From positions 143,034 to 207,033 of the forward strand of contig JAGBBP010000014.1 of assembly GCA_017938405.1 (NCBI GenBank): DNA of 64,000 bases. Direction: 5' to 3'. Every line of letters begins with the position of its first letter. Positions within the stretch are counted from its first letter, which is position 1. Of this stretch, positions 36,032 to 45,025 are shown piece by piece. The notes under the pieces were generated by a model that saw nothing but the letters and a program-made list of their open reading frames with translations, did not search any database and was not told the origin of the DNA. The stretch is from Lachnospiraceae bacterium (GTDB lineage Bacteria > Bacillota > Clostridia > Lachnospirales > Lachnospiraceae). Made by a program: the position numbers and the translations under genes.

Positions 36032-38380
36032 CTATTTTTTTTCGTTCTTCCGATTTATCATCTGCGGTGGCAGATAGGATAACAGCAACTCGTCCAATTT
36101 GTCCGGTTCTATCGGTTTTGTAAAGTAATCATTAAACCCATAGTTTAAATACATTTCCCTGCACCCCGATACCGCATTCGCCGTCAAAACAATAATAACC
36201 CCGTTCTGATTTACATTATTGCTGTCATCTCTTATCATTTTCAGCGTGGCAACCCCATCCAGCTCCGGCATCATATGATCAAGCAAAATAATATCATATC
36301 TGTTCCGTTTTGTCTTTTCTATCCCCTCTCTACCGCTCAAAGCCGTATCTGTCTTCACTAATGATTTTTTTAATAAGTGCCTGATAACAGCCAAATTCAT
36401 CTCATTATCATCCACGACCAACACAGAAGCATCTTCCGCAGTAAAAACAACCTTATCAACATTCTTTGAAGAAGATTCTTCCGTCTTTCCTATCGGTGTT
36501 ATGTCTGCCACCTTCTGCTTTACTCTCAAGATAAACTCCGAGCCTTTCCCGTATTCGCTTTCAACCGACAATTCCCCATCCATCAACTCGGCCAACTGCT
36601 TTGCGATACTTAACCCCAGTCCGGTACCCTGTATACTTCTGTTCTTTTCGATTTCAAGTCTTTTAAAACTGTCAAACAGTTCAGCCTTATGTTCCGGCTT
36701 AATACCGATTCCCGTATCTTTTACCGAGAAATACAACTCCACCGTATTTTCATCAATTGTTTTATGATATACCTTAAAGGAGACACTTCCCTCCATCGTA
36801 TATTTTACGGCATTTGAAATAAGATTCCCCACCACCTGCTTTATATGTAATTCGTCCCCGTACAGCTTTGACGGAAGGGACCTGTCTATTGCTGTCTCTA
36901 TGCTGAGTTTTTTCTCCGAAGCCCTCGCATTTAACAGCAATTTTTCATCTTCGATCAACTCCAGCACATCATATTCCTGATTAATAATATCTACATTTCC
37001 CGATTCAATCTTTGAAAAATCCAAAATATCATTTACCAGACCTAACAACATGTTACTTGCGCGCTTTACGCCTTCCGCGTATTGCGAAATCCCGGCATCC
37101 TTACTCTCGCGCAAAATCATTTCATTCATCCCGATCACTGCATTAATCGGAGTTCTGATTTCATGGGACATACTTGCCAAAAATTTTGACTGTGCATCTC
37201 TTGCCAGTATGGCCTCCTGTTTCTTCTTCTCCGTTTCCATTAAATCCTGTCCTGTTTTTACGATTGCCATAGCAAGTAAAAACATAAGTCCGATTACAAG
37301 AACAGAACCTATCGATGTAGAGAAACTCATATAATATAAAACAATTTCAATAAAAGTGGAAATCACAAGACCCAAAATTCCGATACCTACATAGGTATAC
37401 TCTTTGATTTTTTTATTTCTTATATCATTTCCTATTGTTGCAATAATACATACACTGGCAACAATCATCCCCCCATGGAAAAACGGCAACATCTGCGACA
37501 AATCCACGACATTTAACACCTGCAACACAATCGACAGTAAAAAAAACACCAGAATATACACCAACGGAACAGAAAACAGTTTCTTGTATCTTTCCTTTTG
37601 TATCTCGTTAATATACAGCACAAAGGATACCGGAATTAACATTAAGGAGATATGCGTAAGGTTCGCCACAACTGATATATTATTAAATATGATTTGCCGG
37701 AACTCCAACTCCGAAATCATCCATGCAGAACTCAACAGCATGGCCGTTACAAGATAGCTTATGGTCAAATGCTTTTTATACACCACTCTCAAAAAGAGAC
37801 ATACGGTAAGACAGAAAAGACTAAGTATTAACAAAAAGGCTGCCAGAATACCTTTTACACCGGATTCTGCAATCAAATGCATCATAACACCGATTTTATC
37901 TCCGGTATAAATCTCCCGAATCGTACCGGAGTATTTTGTTTCCGTCGTCAGACAGTACATTAATTCCCGTCCTGCATCCCCCTCTTCCAGTTCCACAAAT
38001 ACATAGCGAAACGCACTGTTTCTACCGAAGGGTCTGCTTTCCCTTGTTGAGTACTCCACCCTAAGTTCATTTCCCACATATATCCTCGCATCCTGCCATA
38101 CAGTACGAAACGCCAATACTCTATTTTCGTCAATTTCATCCGGCAAAGTAGTTACAATCCTGACCTCTTCTCCCGCTTCAGCTTCTACTTTCCCCGGAAT
38201 TTCCACAGAAATCCTTTCACCGGTATCGGATATATATTCCCAGTCCCCCTGAAACTCATCACATTGAAATTTCAATATTTCCTTTTCCTTTGGCAACATC
38301 ACCTGACCAAAGACAAAAAAAATCATCAATACAACTATCGATACAACAAAAGTGTTTTTTATATATTTTAATATATCCAT
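36032..38380 (-). CDS. Hybrid sensor histidine kinase with 7TMR-DISM-like sensor
   Basis: A 782-residue membrane kinase. One N-terminal helix (12-29) is followed by an extracellular domain (about 32-170) and roughly seven membrane helices (175-375), the layout of 7TM-DISM sensors. The HisKA motif SMSHEIRTPINAVIGM carries the phosphorylated His406. The HATPase domain has NLISNAVKYT, DTGIGI and GTGLGLSIAKQL. A C-terminal receiver (652-775) has VVDDNE, acceptor Asp701 in LLDHMMPELDG, and TKPIEPD. No separate regulator gene adjoins it, so its output partner lies elsewhere. AGGAGG precedes ATG 38380. The ligand is unknown. Confidence 0.88.
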   Translation of the reverse strand: MDILKYIKNTFVVSIVVLMIFFVFGQVMLPKEKEILKFQCDEFQGDWEYISDTGERISVEIPGKVEAEAGEEVRIVTTLPDEIDENRVLAFRTVWQDARIYVGNELRVEYSTRESRPFGRNSAFRYVFVELEEGDAGRELMYCLTTETKYSGTIREIYTGDKIGVMMHLIAESGVKGILAAFLLILSLFCLTVCLFLRVVYKKHLTISYLVTAMLLSSAWMISELEFRQIIFNNISVVANLTHISLMLIPVSFVLYINEIQKERYKKLFSVPLVYILVFFLLSIVLQVLNVVDLSQMLPFFHGGMIVASVCIIATIGNDIRNKKIKEYTYVGIGILGLVISTFIEIVLYYMSFSTSIGSVLVIGLMFLLAMAIVKTGQDLMETEKKKQEAILARDAQSKFLASMSHEIRTPINAVIGMNEMILRESKDAGISQYAEGVKRASNMLLGLVNDILDFSKIESGNVDIINQEYDVLELIEDEKLLLNARASEKKLSIETAIDRSLPSKLYGDELHIKQVVGNLISNAVKYTMEGSVSFKVYHKTIDENTVELYFSVKDTGIGIKPEHKAELFDSFKRLEIEKNRSIQGTGLGLSIAKQLAELMDGELSVESEYGKGSEFILRVKQKVADITPIGKTEESSSKNVDKVVFTAEDASVLVVDDNEMNLAVIRHLLKKSLVKTDTALSGREGIEKTKRNRYDIILLDHMMPELDGVATLKMIRDDSNNVNQNGVIIVLTANAVSGCREMYLNYGFNDYFTKPIEPDKLDELLLSYLPPQMINRKNEKK

Positions 38381-38680
38381 AATTCAGATCCTCCTCATGC
38401 GTATTGACTCGGTCTCACAAAAATTAACCGCCTCTGAAAAATCATTTTCTACCTCTTATTACTGTAATTCTACCACAGTTTCCCCGTCATGTCACTCCTT
38501 TATTCGTGCAATTTATCCATTTTACATAAATCTTACCATCAAATAAATTTAATCAATCTTTCCTCTTTTTTCTCTTGCATTTTTTTAAATATCTGCTACA
38601 ATCAATTTTGTGTGTGCTTCTTATTGCATATATTGTAGGAACTATATATAGAATTTGCAATTATTGTGAGGTATCTTTCC
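38381..38680. other. Intergenic region between divergent genes
   Basis: About 300 bases with no open frame I trust. It must hold the divergent promoters for the hybrid kinase (minus) and the SLC13-like permease (plus), but only weak candidate boxes are seen, such as TATTGT near 38630 on the plus strand. It is A+T-rich throughout, with no clear palindrome or terminator. Confidence 0.6.
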
Positions 38681-39871
38681 ATGAGAACAGTTTCACTGAA
38701 TACGAGACATACCATCCATAGAAATCATCACTCCCTTTGGGAGCTGTTAAATGAACATCTCTTTGCGCCGGCCACCGTTTTTGTAAAGAAACAGACGGTG
38801 CTTTGCATTGCTCTCGTGGCAATGGCTTTTACCTGCGTCCTGGTTCCGCCGGATGCGGCTTACTTCGGCTACTTTGATTTGCGTACCTTAGCCACTCTTT
38901 TTTGTACCCTTGCGGTGGTGGCGGCTTTTTCCCATATCCATTTATTTGAAGTCATCAGTAAAACCATTGTCATTAAGCTACATACCTTACGGAATGCCAC
39001 ACTGGGCCTTGTAATGATCACTTTCGTCGGCTCCATGTTGTTGGCAAATGACATGGCACTGCTTACCTTTTTACCGTTAGGTTTTTTCGTACTGAACAGT
39101 ACCGGTAACAAAAAAGCCATGGCTTTTACCTTTATTATGCAAAACATAGCCGCAAACCTAGGCGGTATGGTTACCCCTTTCGGTAATCCGCAAAATCTTT
39201 ACCTGTATTCCTACTTCAATATCGGAACCGGTGAATTCGTGCAGATTATGCTGCCGTCCTTTGTGACAGCCACCTTGCTGATTATCGGCATCTGTTTTTT
39301 CGTAAAGCCGACACCGCTAACTTTAAAAAACGACGAAGATTATCATCTTCCGGTGGTCAGAACCGTAATTTACTCCGTCCTGTTTGTAGCCAGTATTTTG
39401 ATTGTATTCCGTGTAATTCCGTACCACTGGGGTACCCTTGCGATTACAGTTTTACTGCTGTTTTTGGACAGAAAATCCATTAAAGAAGTAAACTATCCGC
39501 TCCTTGCCACCTTCTGTGCCTTTTTCGTATTCAGCGGAAACCTGGCCCGGATTCCGGCAGTGAGCAACTTCTTTTCCGGACTTTTACCGATGAATACCTT
39601 GCTTTTCGGTATCTTATCCTGTCAGTGCATCAGTAACGTGCCCAGTGCCGTGCTTCTGTCCCATTTTACCACGGATTACGCAAGCCTGCTTCCTGCTGTC
39701 AACATCGGCGGACTTGGAACCTTGATTGCTTCTTTGGCAAGCCTGATTACCTTCTCTGAGTACAAAAAACATAACCCGGAGCAGACAAAGAAGTATATTA
39801 TTATGTTCACCGCAATCAACTTCGGCTTTATGGCTGTGCTGTTTTTGGTACAGAGTTTGATTTTAAAGTAA
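38681..39871 (+). CDS. SLC13-like (ArsB/NhaD/CitMHS superfamily) permease
   Basis: Integral membrane protein of 396 residues with about ten helices, in the ion transporter superfamily. Motifs include SMLLANDMALLTFLPLGFF and AANLGGMVTPFGNPQNLYLYS in the first half, and CQCISNVPSAVLLSHFT in the second, the paired re-entrant loop regions of DASS/ArsB-type carriers. It is distinct from the permease at 16521, which keeps FxDN motifs. Start ATG 38681 has GAGG 9 nt upstream; GTG 38666 is in frame but lies over that site. Substrate unknown: anion or dicarboxylate. Confidence 0.78.
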   Translation: MRTVSLNTRHTIHRNHHSLWELLNEHLFAPATVFVKKQTVLCIALVAMAFTCVLVPPDAAYFGYFDLRTLATLFCTLAVVAAFSHIHLFEVISKTIVIKLHTLRNATLGLVMITFVGSMLLANDMALLTFLPLGFFVLNSTGNKKAMAFTFIMQNIAANLGGMVTPFGNPQNLYLYSYFNIGTGEFVQIMLPSFVTATLLIIGICFFVKPTPLTLKNDEDYHLPVVRTVIYSVLFVASILIVFRVIPYHWGTLAITVLLLFLDRKSIKEVNYPLLATFCAFFVFSGNLARIPAVSNFFSGLLPMNTLLFGILSCQCISNVPSAVLLSHFTTDYASLLPAVNIGGLGTLIASLASLITFSEYKKHNPEQTKKYIIMFTAINFGFMAVLFLVQSLILK

Positions 39872-39915
39872 AATCTTTTAGCAAATCATACTACAATTTA
39901 CTTGTCAACAAAAAA

Positions 39916-39953
39916 AAGACCGCTACTCATGTAACCAAACAGGTAGCGGTCTT
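39916..39953. terminator. Intrinsic terminator between convergent genes
   Basis: Perfect 11-bp stem AAGACCGCTAC/GTAGCGGTCTT with a 16-nt loop, with a T-run on the plus side (39956-39962) and a run of A on the other, so it works in both directions. Confidence 0.92.
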
Positions 39954-39968
39954 ACTTTTTTCTTGCAA

Positions 39969-40181
39969 TTATTCTTCCTTTTTTTCTCTCCCTTTCCTAT
40001 ACATTCTTACTGTTGTGAACGCAAGAACCGGACATGAAACCAATTCCAAAATCCCCAGTATTCGAATGAGTGCATCCGGCACAGAAGCCCCCTTAATATT
40101 TGCAATCGTAATCACCAGCGTACACACGGCAATCACCATGAGGCTGATGCTCCATATAAGCAATAGCTTGTTCTTCTTCAC
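39969..40181 (-). CDS. Small two-helix membrane protein
   Basis: A 70-residue protein with two hydrophobic helices (LLLIWSISLMVIAVCTLVITIA and LIRILGILELVSCPVLAFTTV) and a lysine/arginine/glutamate C-terminus (YRKGREKKEE), which sits in the cytoplasm by the positive-inside rule. GGAGG stands upstream of ATG 40181. It follows the zinc-ribbon gene by 28 nt. No family recognised. Confidence 0.65.
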   Translation of the reverse strand: MKKNKLLLIWSISLMVIAVCTLVITIANIKGASVPDALIRILGILELVSCPVLAFTTVRMYRKGREKKEE

Positions 40182-40209
40182 CTGTTTTCCTCCTTCTGTT
40201 CACTTCTCC

Positions 40210-40431
40210 CTATTCTGCAATCTCAATATCAATTATTAACTTTCTACATTTTTTACAGTATTCCCCCGGAATCTTAAATGTCCCCCAGGTAGCCTTTGCA
40301 ACCACTCCTGTTCCTGCCATTTTATCCGAAATCGATAACTTTTTTCCTTCTTCCTGCCAACGGACCTTCTGTCTTCCGTCCCCTTTTAAATAGCCTCGTT
40401 TCATTTCCTGCTTACAATATGGGCACTCCAT
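40210..40431 (-). CDS. Zinc-ribbon protein, PF20097-like
   Basis: A 73-residue protein with two cysteine pairs, MECPYCKQEM at the start and GEYCKKCRK near the end, which together make a zinc ribbon. The central part (MKRGYLKGDGRQKVRWQEEG) and the ending resemble the PF20097 family found in many Clostridia, of unknown role. It lies 1 nt downstream of the DUF523 gene's stop, so the two are translated from one transcript. Confidence 0.72.
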   Translation of the reverse strand: MECPYCKQEMKRGYLKGDGRQKVRWQEEGKKLSISDKMAGTGVVAKATWGTFKIPGEYCKKCRKLIIDIEIAE

Positions 40432-40432
40432 C

Positions 40433-40885
40433 TTAACTCCTCCTTATATACTCTATAAATTCTGCAAGCTCACTCTCACCGAATACCTTCACACCGTTCT
40501 TCCGCAACAGTTCCGCCGTTACACCCTCTCCGGTTACCACCGTTCCGGTAAAACCACCGTCATACACCTCTTTGTTTCCGCAGGACGGGGAACGTTCCTT
40601 TAAAATAGCAACCTCGCATCCGTACAATTTCGCTAAACGCAAAACTTCTTCCGCCCCTCGCGTAAATGCCACGGTACGATCTTCTCCTTCCTTGGAAAAC
40701 ACGCCGTCACCCTTCCGCTCTGACGGCGTCCGCGGGGTAGGAAGTCCGCCTAACTGCTCCGGGCATACCGGAATCAAGGTGATATCTTCCCGGTTTAACA
40801 GTTCCTTTACCTCTTTTTTTTCCTTCGGAACTCCGTTATAACGGCAATTCACGCCAAGTAAACACGCACTGACCAATACTCGCAT
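40433..40885 (-). CDS. DUF523 domain protein
   Basis: A 150-residue protein of the DUF523 family: VLVSACLLGVNCRYNG at the start, IPVCPEQLGGLPTPR, and the conserved KERSPSCGNKEVYDG. These Cys-containing motifs are the family hallmark; the family has no firm function, though it is sometimes fused to or found with DUF1722 domains. ATG 40885 has AGAGG 8 nt upstream, better than GTG 40894. It heads a small leftward set with the zinc-ribbon and two-helix proteins. Confidence 0.88.
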   Translation of the reverse strand: MRVLVSACLLGVNCRYNGVPKEKKEVKELLNREDITLIPVCPEQLGGLPTPRTPSERKGDGVFSKEGEDRTVAFTRGAEEVLRLAKLYGCEVAILKERSPSCGNKEVYDGGFTGTVVTGEGVTAELLRKNGVKVFGESELAEFIEYIRRS

Positions 40886-40915
40886 CCATTCCACCTCTTT
40901 GCTTCCGCTTCTTTC

Positions 40916-41617
40916 TTACTTCGCTTTGCTTCCCTGCTTTTTTATAAATAATCCGCCCCGTTCTTCCCGAAGAATCAAAATCCACCGGCACACTACCGCC
41001 AATGCTCCGATTGCAACACAAACTAACATTTTTACAAAAAAACGATCAACGGCTTCCGCTTTGGTTCCTTCCGAAAACACCCCGAAATAACCTCCCACAA
41101 AACCTCCGACCATACCGCTCCAGCCAATTATCGAATATGCATACGCCTGGGACGGCAATAAAAACAAAACCACAAATCCCAAAAACACCACGGCCGTAAA
41201 AATGATAACTTCCAAACAAAATCCCCACAGGGAATAGTTATTTCCGGCAATCAGTGTCGCCGGAATTTGCATGATTGCAATCACGCCCAGAATTCCCAAA
41301 TAAAACACACCACAGGCCATCAGCCGGATTTTAAAGTAGGTCCGCTTACTCTCCCCCAATGTCAGTACCAATTGTTCTGCGGTAATCAGAATTTTCCGCC
41401 GGTTCTCCCAGTGAGACGCAGGACTCATAAAAATCGCCACCACAAAAAACAAATACCCAATGCATCCCACTACAGTAATCGCTGCACAATAAAAGGCACC
41501 TCCGATGCCGGAGAACAATAATAAAATTGCAAACAGCGCTAACAAACAAGCTCCGCCGATTAAACATCCGAATTGCTTCTTAAAAAGCTCGAACTCCGCT
41601 TTTATGTATTGTTTCAT
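40916..41617 (-). CDS. ABC-2-type membrane protein (GntR/ABC locus 2)
   Basis: A 233-residue membrane protein with six hydrophobic helices, the topology of ABC-2 permeases. It starts by overlapping the ATPase stop by 4 nt (ATGA), which fixes it as that ATPase's partner. MKQYIKAEFELFKKQFG resembles N-termini of YtrC/D-like or bacitracin-exporter-like permeases. RBS GGGGAG precedes ATG 41617. Last gene of the second GntR/ABC locus. Confidence 0.75.
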   Translation of the reverse strand: MKQYIKAEFELFKKQFGCLIGGACLLALFAILLLFSGIGGAFYCAAITVVGCIGYLFFVVAIFMSPASHWENRRKILITAEQLVLTLGESKRTYFKIRLMACGVFYLGILGVIAIMQIPATLIAGNNYSLWGFCLEVIIFTAVVFLGFVVLFLLPSQAYAYSIIGWSGMVGGFVGGYFGVFSEGTKAEAVDRFFVKMLVCVAIGALAVVCRWILILREERGGLFIKKQGSKAK

Positions 41618-42429
41618 TTCTTCTCCCCTTCCCGGCAAAGCTTTACCATCAGTTGCTTTAACGTCAGTCTTTCTCCGTTCTCTCCCGCAAGATGTTCCAA
41701 AAGCTCGTCTTTTGTCTCAAAAAATAACAGCCGGCCCTTTTCCATCATAGCCACATAATCCGCCACTTTATCCAAGTCTTCCGTAATATGGGTGGAGAAA
41801 ATAATACTCATCCGTTCATCCATAAGTTCCGACTGTAACACATACAAAAACTCCCGGCGCACCACCGGATCAAGGCCCCCGGTGGGTTCATCCAAAAGCA
41901 ACAACTCCGGCTTATGAGCAAGGGCAAAGGCCAGTTGCGCCTTTGTGGTTTCTCCCTTGGATAATTGACCGGCAGGCTTATCTGCCCCCAGTTCGAACCG
42001 GGCGAGTAGCTCCAAATACCGTTCCATATCAAACTCCGGATAAAACATTCCGAACACTCTTCCGTTTTCCCGTAAAGTCTCCTTGGACAAAAAATGAAAA
42101 TCCTCTCCCACATAGCCAACCAGCTTTTTCGCCTCCGTGGCATGGGTCGCCACATCATAGCCACCGATCAGAATGCGTCCCCTTTTACGCGGAATACTTT
42201 GCAGTAAAATCCGCAAAAGTGTAGACTTCCCCGCACCGTTTCGTCCGATCAGTCCCAAAATATATCCCCGTTCCAATGTAAAAGAAATATCCTTTAACGC
42301 AAAACGGCCTTCTCCCAAATGAAAGAAGTTTTTTTCCACACCCTCCACCTGCAGGGCCGGACGTAAAATCCGTTCCGCTTCTCTGCTTTCTAACGTATTC
42401 TGTTCCTCGTTTTGTATCTGCTTCTGCAA
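41614..42429 (-). CDS. ABC transporter ATP-binding protein
   Basis: A 271-residue ATPase with Walker A GRNGAGKST (62-70), signature LSKGE (in QLSKGETTKAQLA), Walker B LLLLDEPTGGLDP and switch His FSTHITEDLD. A 25-residue charged N-terminal extension precedes the ABC fold. The start is TTG at 42429, with AGGAGG 8 nt upstream. It sits between the GntR gene (21-nt gap) and the permease (4-nt overlap), so it forms a transporter with the latter. Confidence 0.88.
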   Translation of the reverse strand: MQKQIQNEEQNTLESREAERILRPALQVEGVEKNFFHLGEGRFALKDISFTLERGYILGLIGRNGAGKSTLLRILLQSIPRKRGRILIGGYDVATHATEAKKLVGYVGEDFHFLSKETLRENGRVFGMFYPEFDMERYLELLARFELGADKPAGQLSKGETTKAQLAFALAHKPELLLLDEPTGGLDPVVRREFLYVLQSELMDERMSIIFSTHITEDLDKVADYVAMMEKGRLLFFETKDELLEHLAGENGERLTLKQLMVKLCREGEKK

Positions 42430-42450
42430 AACAAAGTCCTCCTGTCCGTC

Positions 42451-42825
42451 TTATTCCGAATCCAACAGTACTTCCACCATCTCCATAATATCGTCCCGTT
42501 CCATACCGGCTTCTCTGCACTCCTTGATGCAATCCAGCATATGCCGTTCCGCCATGGCGAGCTTTTTCTCCCGGAGCAGGTCCGTATTTTGCTCACACAC
42601 ATAAAAGCCTTTGCCGGATACGGAATAAATCAGCCCTTCCTTTTCCAGTTCCTCATAGGCTCGTTTTGTGGTAATTACACTAATCTGCAAATCCTTCGCC
42701 AATGCCCGGATGGACGGCAGCATATCTCCCTGCTTTATCTCTCCGGACACAATGGCGGTTTTTACCTGTCCGATAATCTGCTCATAAATCGGCAGTGTAG
42801 ATTGTCCCGAAACTACAAACTGCAT
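42451..42825 (-). CDS. GntR-family repressor, YtrA subfamily (second copy)
   Basis: A 124-residue regulator closely similar in layout to the one at 20801: winged helix-turn-helix PIYEQIIGQVKTAIVSGEI to PSIRALAKDLQISVITTKRAYEEL, then a short helical tail ending in an acidic segment. It lies inside the locus, after one ATPase/permease pair and before another, and overlaps the preceding membrane gene by 13 nt. It likely controls the promoter at 44606-44634. Confidence 0.88.
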   Translation of the reverse strand: MQFVVSGQSTLPIYEQIIGQVKTAIVSGEIKQGDMLPSIRALAKDLQISVITTKRAYEELEKEGLIYSVSGKGFYVCEQNTDLLREKKLAMAERHMLDCIKECREAGMERDDIMEMVEVLLDSE

Positions 42826-43652
42826 ACGCCCTCCTCCTTTCCGGTGCTACCTGTTTTATTCAACTCCTTTGAAATCCGGTTCCAGTATAAATATAACCCG
42901 GCAAACGCACTGACATATGCAAGGCCGGAAACGGAATACAGAAACCACGGCCACCGGCTGCAAAGTCCCATGTACATATAGTTTCCGCAACCGTGGACGA
43001 CCGGAATAATCATGCAAACCACCACAGCTCCCCAGAAACGGGATTCTTTCTTCTTTTTTGCCCTTTCTTCTTTGGACAACGTAGCTTTCCCGGCCATGGC
43101 CGCCCCGCAATCCTCTTTAATACCGGCCACCGTATCCGCCGGTTGATGCCACCACTGTCTTGTACTGAAAAACCATCCGGAATCCGGGTACGACCGTTGT
43201 CCCATAGTCGCCATTCCATGTACGGTTACACCGCTATAAAGCAACAAAAAAGGAAATGTGCAAAGCACAAAATGCCGCATCCAAAGAAAGAAGGAATATC
43301 CGGAAACCAAACACGCCACAAGCCCCATGACAAAAAATAACATTACATAAAATACATTATAGCTTACGGAATAGGTCCGCAGATACCGCGCCCGCTCCTT
43401 TTGGGTAAAAGGCAACAGATACAAAAGCTTTCCCATACGGGGCGGAAAAATAACAACCATCCAAAGCGCCGCCACGCCCTGTGCCATTAAGTTTTCGGTT
43501 TCTTTCACCGCGGTAAAGGTATCCATAAGTATATAGGCTGTAATGACCAACAACACCAGACCACGCCATCCGAATAATTCCGTTTTCATCCGGTAAAAGC
43601 ATTCCCGCAACAAATACAGCACATAGCTTCCGGCAGATTTCCCTTTCTCCAT
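42813..43652 (-). CDS. ABC-associated membrane protein (GntR/ABC locus 2)
   Basis: A 279-residue membrane protein with about six helices and a charged cytoplasmic loop (KEERAKKKKES). It starts directly after the ATPase stop (43654) and overlaps the GntR start. The N-terminal GSYVLYLLRECFYRMKTELFGWRG and the paired helices suggest an ABC permease rather than an enzyme. ATG 43652 was chosen over the upstream frame. Substrate unknown. Confidence 0.7.
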   Translation of the reverse strand: MEKGKSAGSYVLYLLRECFYRMKTELFGWRGLVLLVITAYILMDTFTAVKETENLMAQGVAALWMVVIFPPRMGKLLYLLPFTQKERARYLRTYSVSYNVFYVMLFFVMGLVACLVSGYSFFLWMRHFVLCTFPFLLLYSGVTVHGMATMGQRSYPDSGWFFSTRQWWHQPADTVAGIKEDCGAAMAGKATLSKEERAKKKKESRFWGAVVVCMIIPVVHGCGNYMYMGLCSRWPWFLYSVSGLAYVSAFAGLYLYWNRISKELNKTGSTGKEEGVCSL

Positions 43653-43653
43653 G

Positions 43654-44520
43654 TTACACCATCCCTTTCTTAACCACACCCTGCTTTACATAATACATCA
43701 AATCCTCCATGGTCGGACGCACACACTCCAAACTAAGCCGCACCGGATCTCCGTTATTTAAAATAAGCGCTTCCGCTGTATGTTCGGATAAACGTTCTCC
43801 CAGAATCCGGCTCTTCATATACGGAAACAGCTCATATCTGCCCCGCACCAGCAAAAACTTATCCAAAATATTCTCCGTGCTGTCGGAAAACATCTGCTCT
43901 CCCTGATGCAACATCACGGTATAGTCCGCCTTTACTTCAAGCTCCGAAACCAATTGGGAAGAAAGTAAAATTCCACAATCTTCCTCCTCTAATATCTCGC
44001 TTAATACTTCCATAAACTCCTCACGAAAAACCGGGTCAAGGGAAGCTGCCGGCTCGTCCATAATCAGAAACGTTGCACCGTGGGACAACGCGAAAGCCAA
44101 CTGAAACTTCATCTTCATACCCTTGGAAAGCTTACGGATTGCCCGCTTTTTCGGAATCTCAAACCGGTCTAAATAAGCAATATACTTCTCCATATCCCAG
44201 TTCCGGTAATAAGGGCCGTACATCTGCCCCGTCAAAAGCGGGGACATTCCTTCATCAAAAGGCGAATCGTCAAAAACAAAACCCATGCATTCCTTAGCTT
44301 CCTTTTCTTGCTCTCGTAACGAAAAACCGCCGATAAACACATCCGCCCCCTCCGGCAACGGCAACAACCCGGAAATAGCGGAAAGCAATGTAGTTTTGCC
44401 TGCACCGTTCACACCCAAAAGTGCCGTAAGAAACCCGGCCTCCATCGAAAAATCAATCCCCTTTAACGCAAACCCGTCTCGTTGCATCCGGGGAATCTTC
44501 ACATCCAAAACCGTACTCAT
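43654..44520 (-). CDS. ABC transporter ATP-binding protein (first gene of locus 2)
   Basis: A 288-residue ATPase: Walker A GVNGAGKTT (36-44), signature LSKGM (KLSKGMKMKFQLA), Walker B FLIMDEPAASLDP, and Gln in the position of the usual switch His (LLSSQLVSE). Loss of the switch His may lower ATP turnover and is seen in one half of some asymmetric transporters. ATG 44520 has AAGGAG 6 nt upstream. It is the first gene after the promoter at 44606-44634, so the order is ATPase, permease, GntR, ATPase, permease. Confidence 0.85.
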   Translation of the reverse strand: MSTVLDVKIPRMQRDGFALKGIDFSMEAGFLTALLGVNGAGKTTLLSAISGLLPLPEGADVFIGGFSLREQEKEAKECMGFVFDDSPFDEGMSPLLTGQMYGPYYRNWDMEKYIAYLDRFEIPKKRAIRKLSKGMKMKFQLAFALSHGATFLIMDEPAASLDPVFREEFMEVLSEILEEEDCGILLSSQLVSELEVKADYTVMLHQGEQMFSDSTENILDKFLLVRGRYELFPYMKSRILGERLSEHTAEALILNNGDPVRLSLECVRPTMEDLMYYVKQGVVKKGMV

Positions 44521-44584
44521 ACCAATCTCCTTCCTCCCACGCAAGCGACTCTTCTGTTTCTCATACACATATACACTCACATCA

Positions 44585-44634
44585 ACTGTATATGTCTATA
44601 TACACAGTATATACACAGTATAAAAGTTTGTCAA
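44585..44634 (-). promoter_or_regulatory. Promoter and putative GntR operator of ABC locus 2
   Basis: Minus strand -35 TTGACA (44629-44634), 17-nt spacer, -10 TATACT (44606-44611), the same boxes and spacing as locus 1. A near-perfect palindrome, ACTGTATAT/ATACACAGT (8 of 9 pairs), spans 44585-44608 over the -10 box, and TATACTGTGTA repeats in the spacer. These fit binding of the YtrA-type GntR protein encoded at 42451. Confidence 0.8.
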
Positions 44635-44823
44635 GTAGGTAACGGTACCTTTTTCTGTTTTTTTGCAAAAAGACTGCCCTTTGGAGCAGCCACTTATTTT
44701 AGATGAACAGAATTTCAATCGCAGAATCTTTTCACATTCCAGAAACCTTCCCTTTCCAAAGTAGGAACATCTTTTCCGCGTAGGATATTAGACTTTCTTA
44801 TTGCTTTCTTTGTCAAGCAGCAG

Positions 44824-44881
44824 CCCTCGGACACGGATGTCCGAGGGAGCGTCTCAATAAGACAGGAGGTCGCATTGAGAC
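44824..44881. other. Two tight hairpins in the centre of the inverted-repeat element
   Basis: First hairpin 44824-44847: perfect 10-bp stem CCCTCGGACA/TGTCCGAGGG with the 4-base loop CGGA. Second 44851-44881: perfect 8-bp stem GTCTCAAT/ATTGAGAC with a 15-base loop that contains AGGAGG. They lie between the two long arms. They could be RNA structures on either strand; I know no family they match. Confidence 0.8.
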
Positions 44882-45025
44882 CGGTTGCGTACTGATTTTA
44901 TAAAAACATGAAAGCAATTAGAAAGACTTATATCCGAAGTCCACAGATGCGGATACTTTGGGAAAGAGAAGGTTTCGTAATCTTTGTAGCTGTTCTGCGA
45001 TTGAAATTCGTCCCATACAAAAAAA

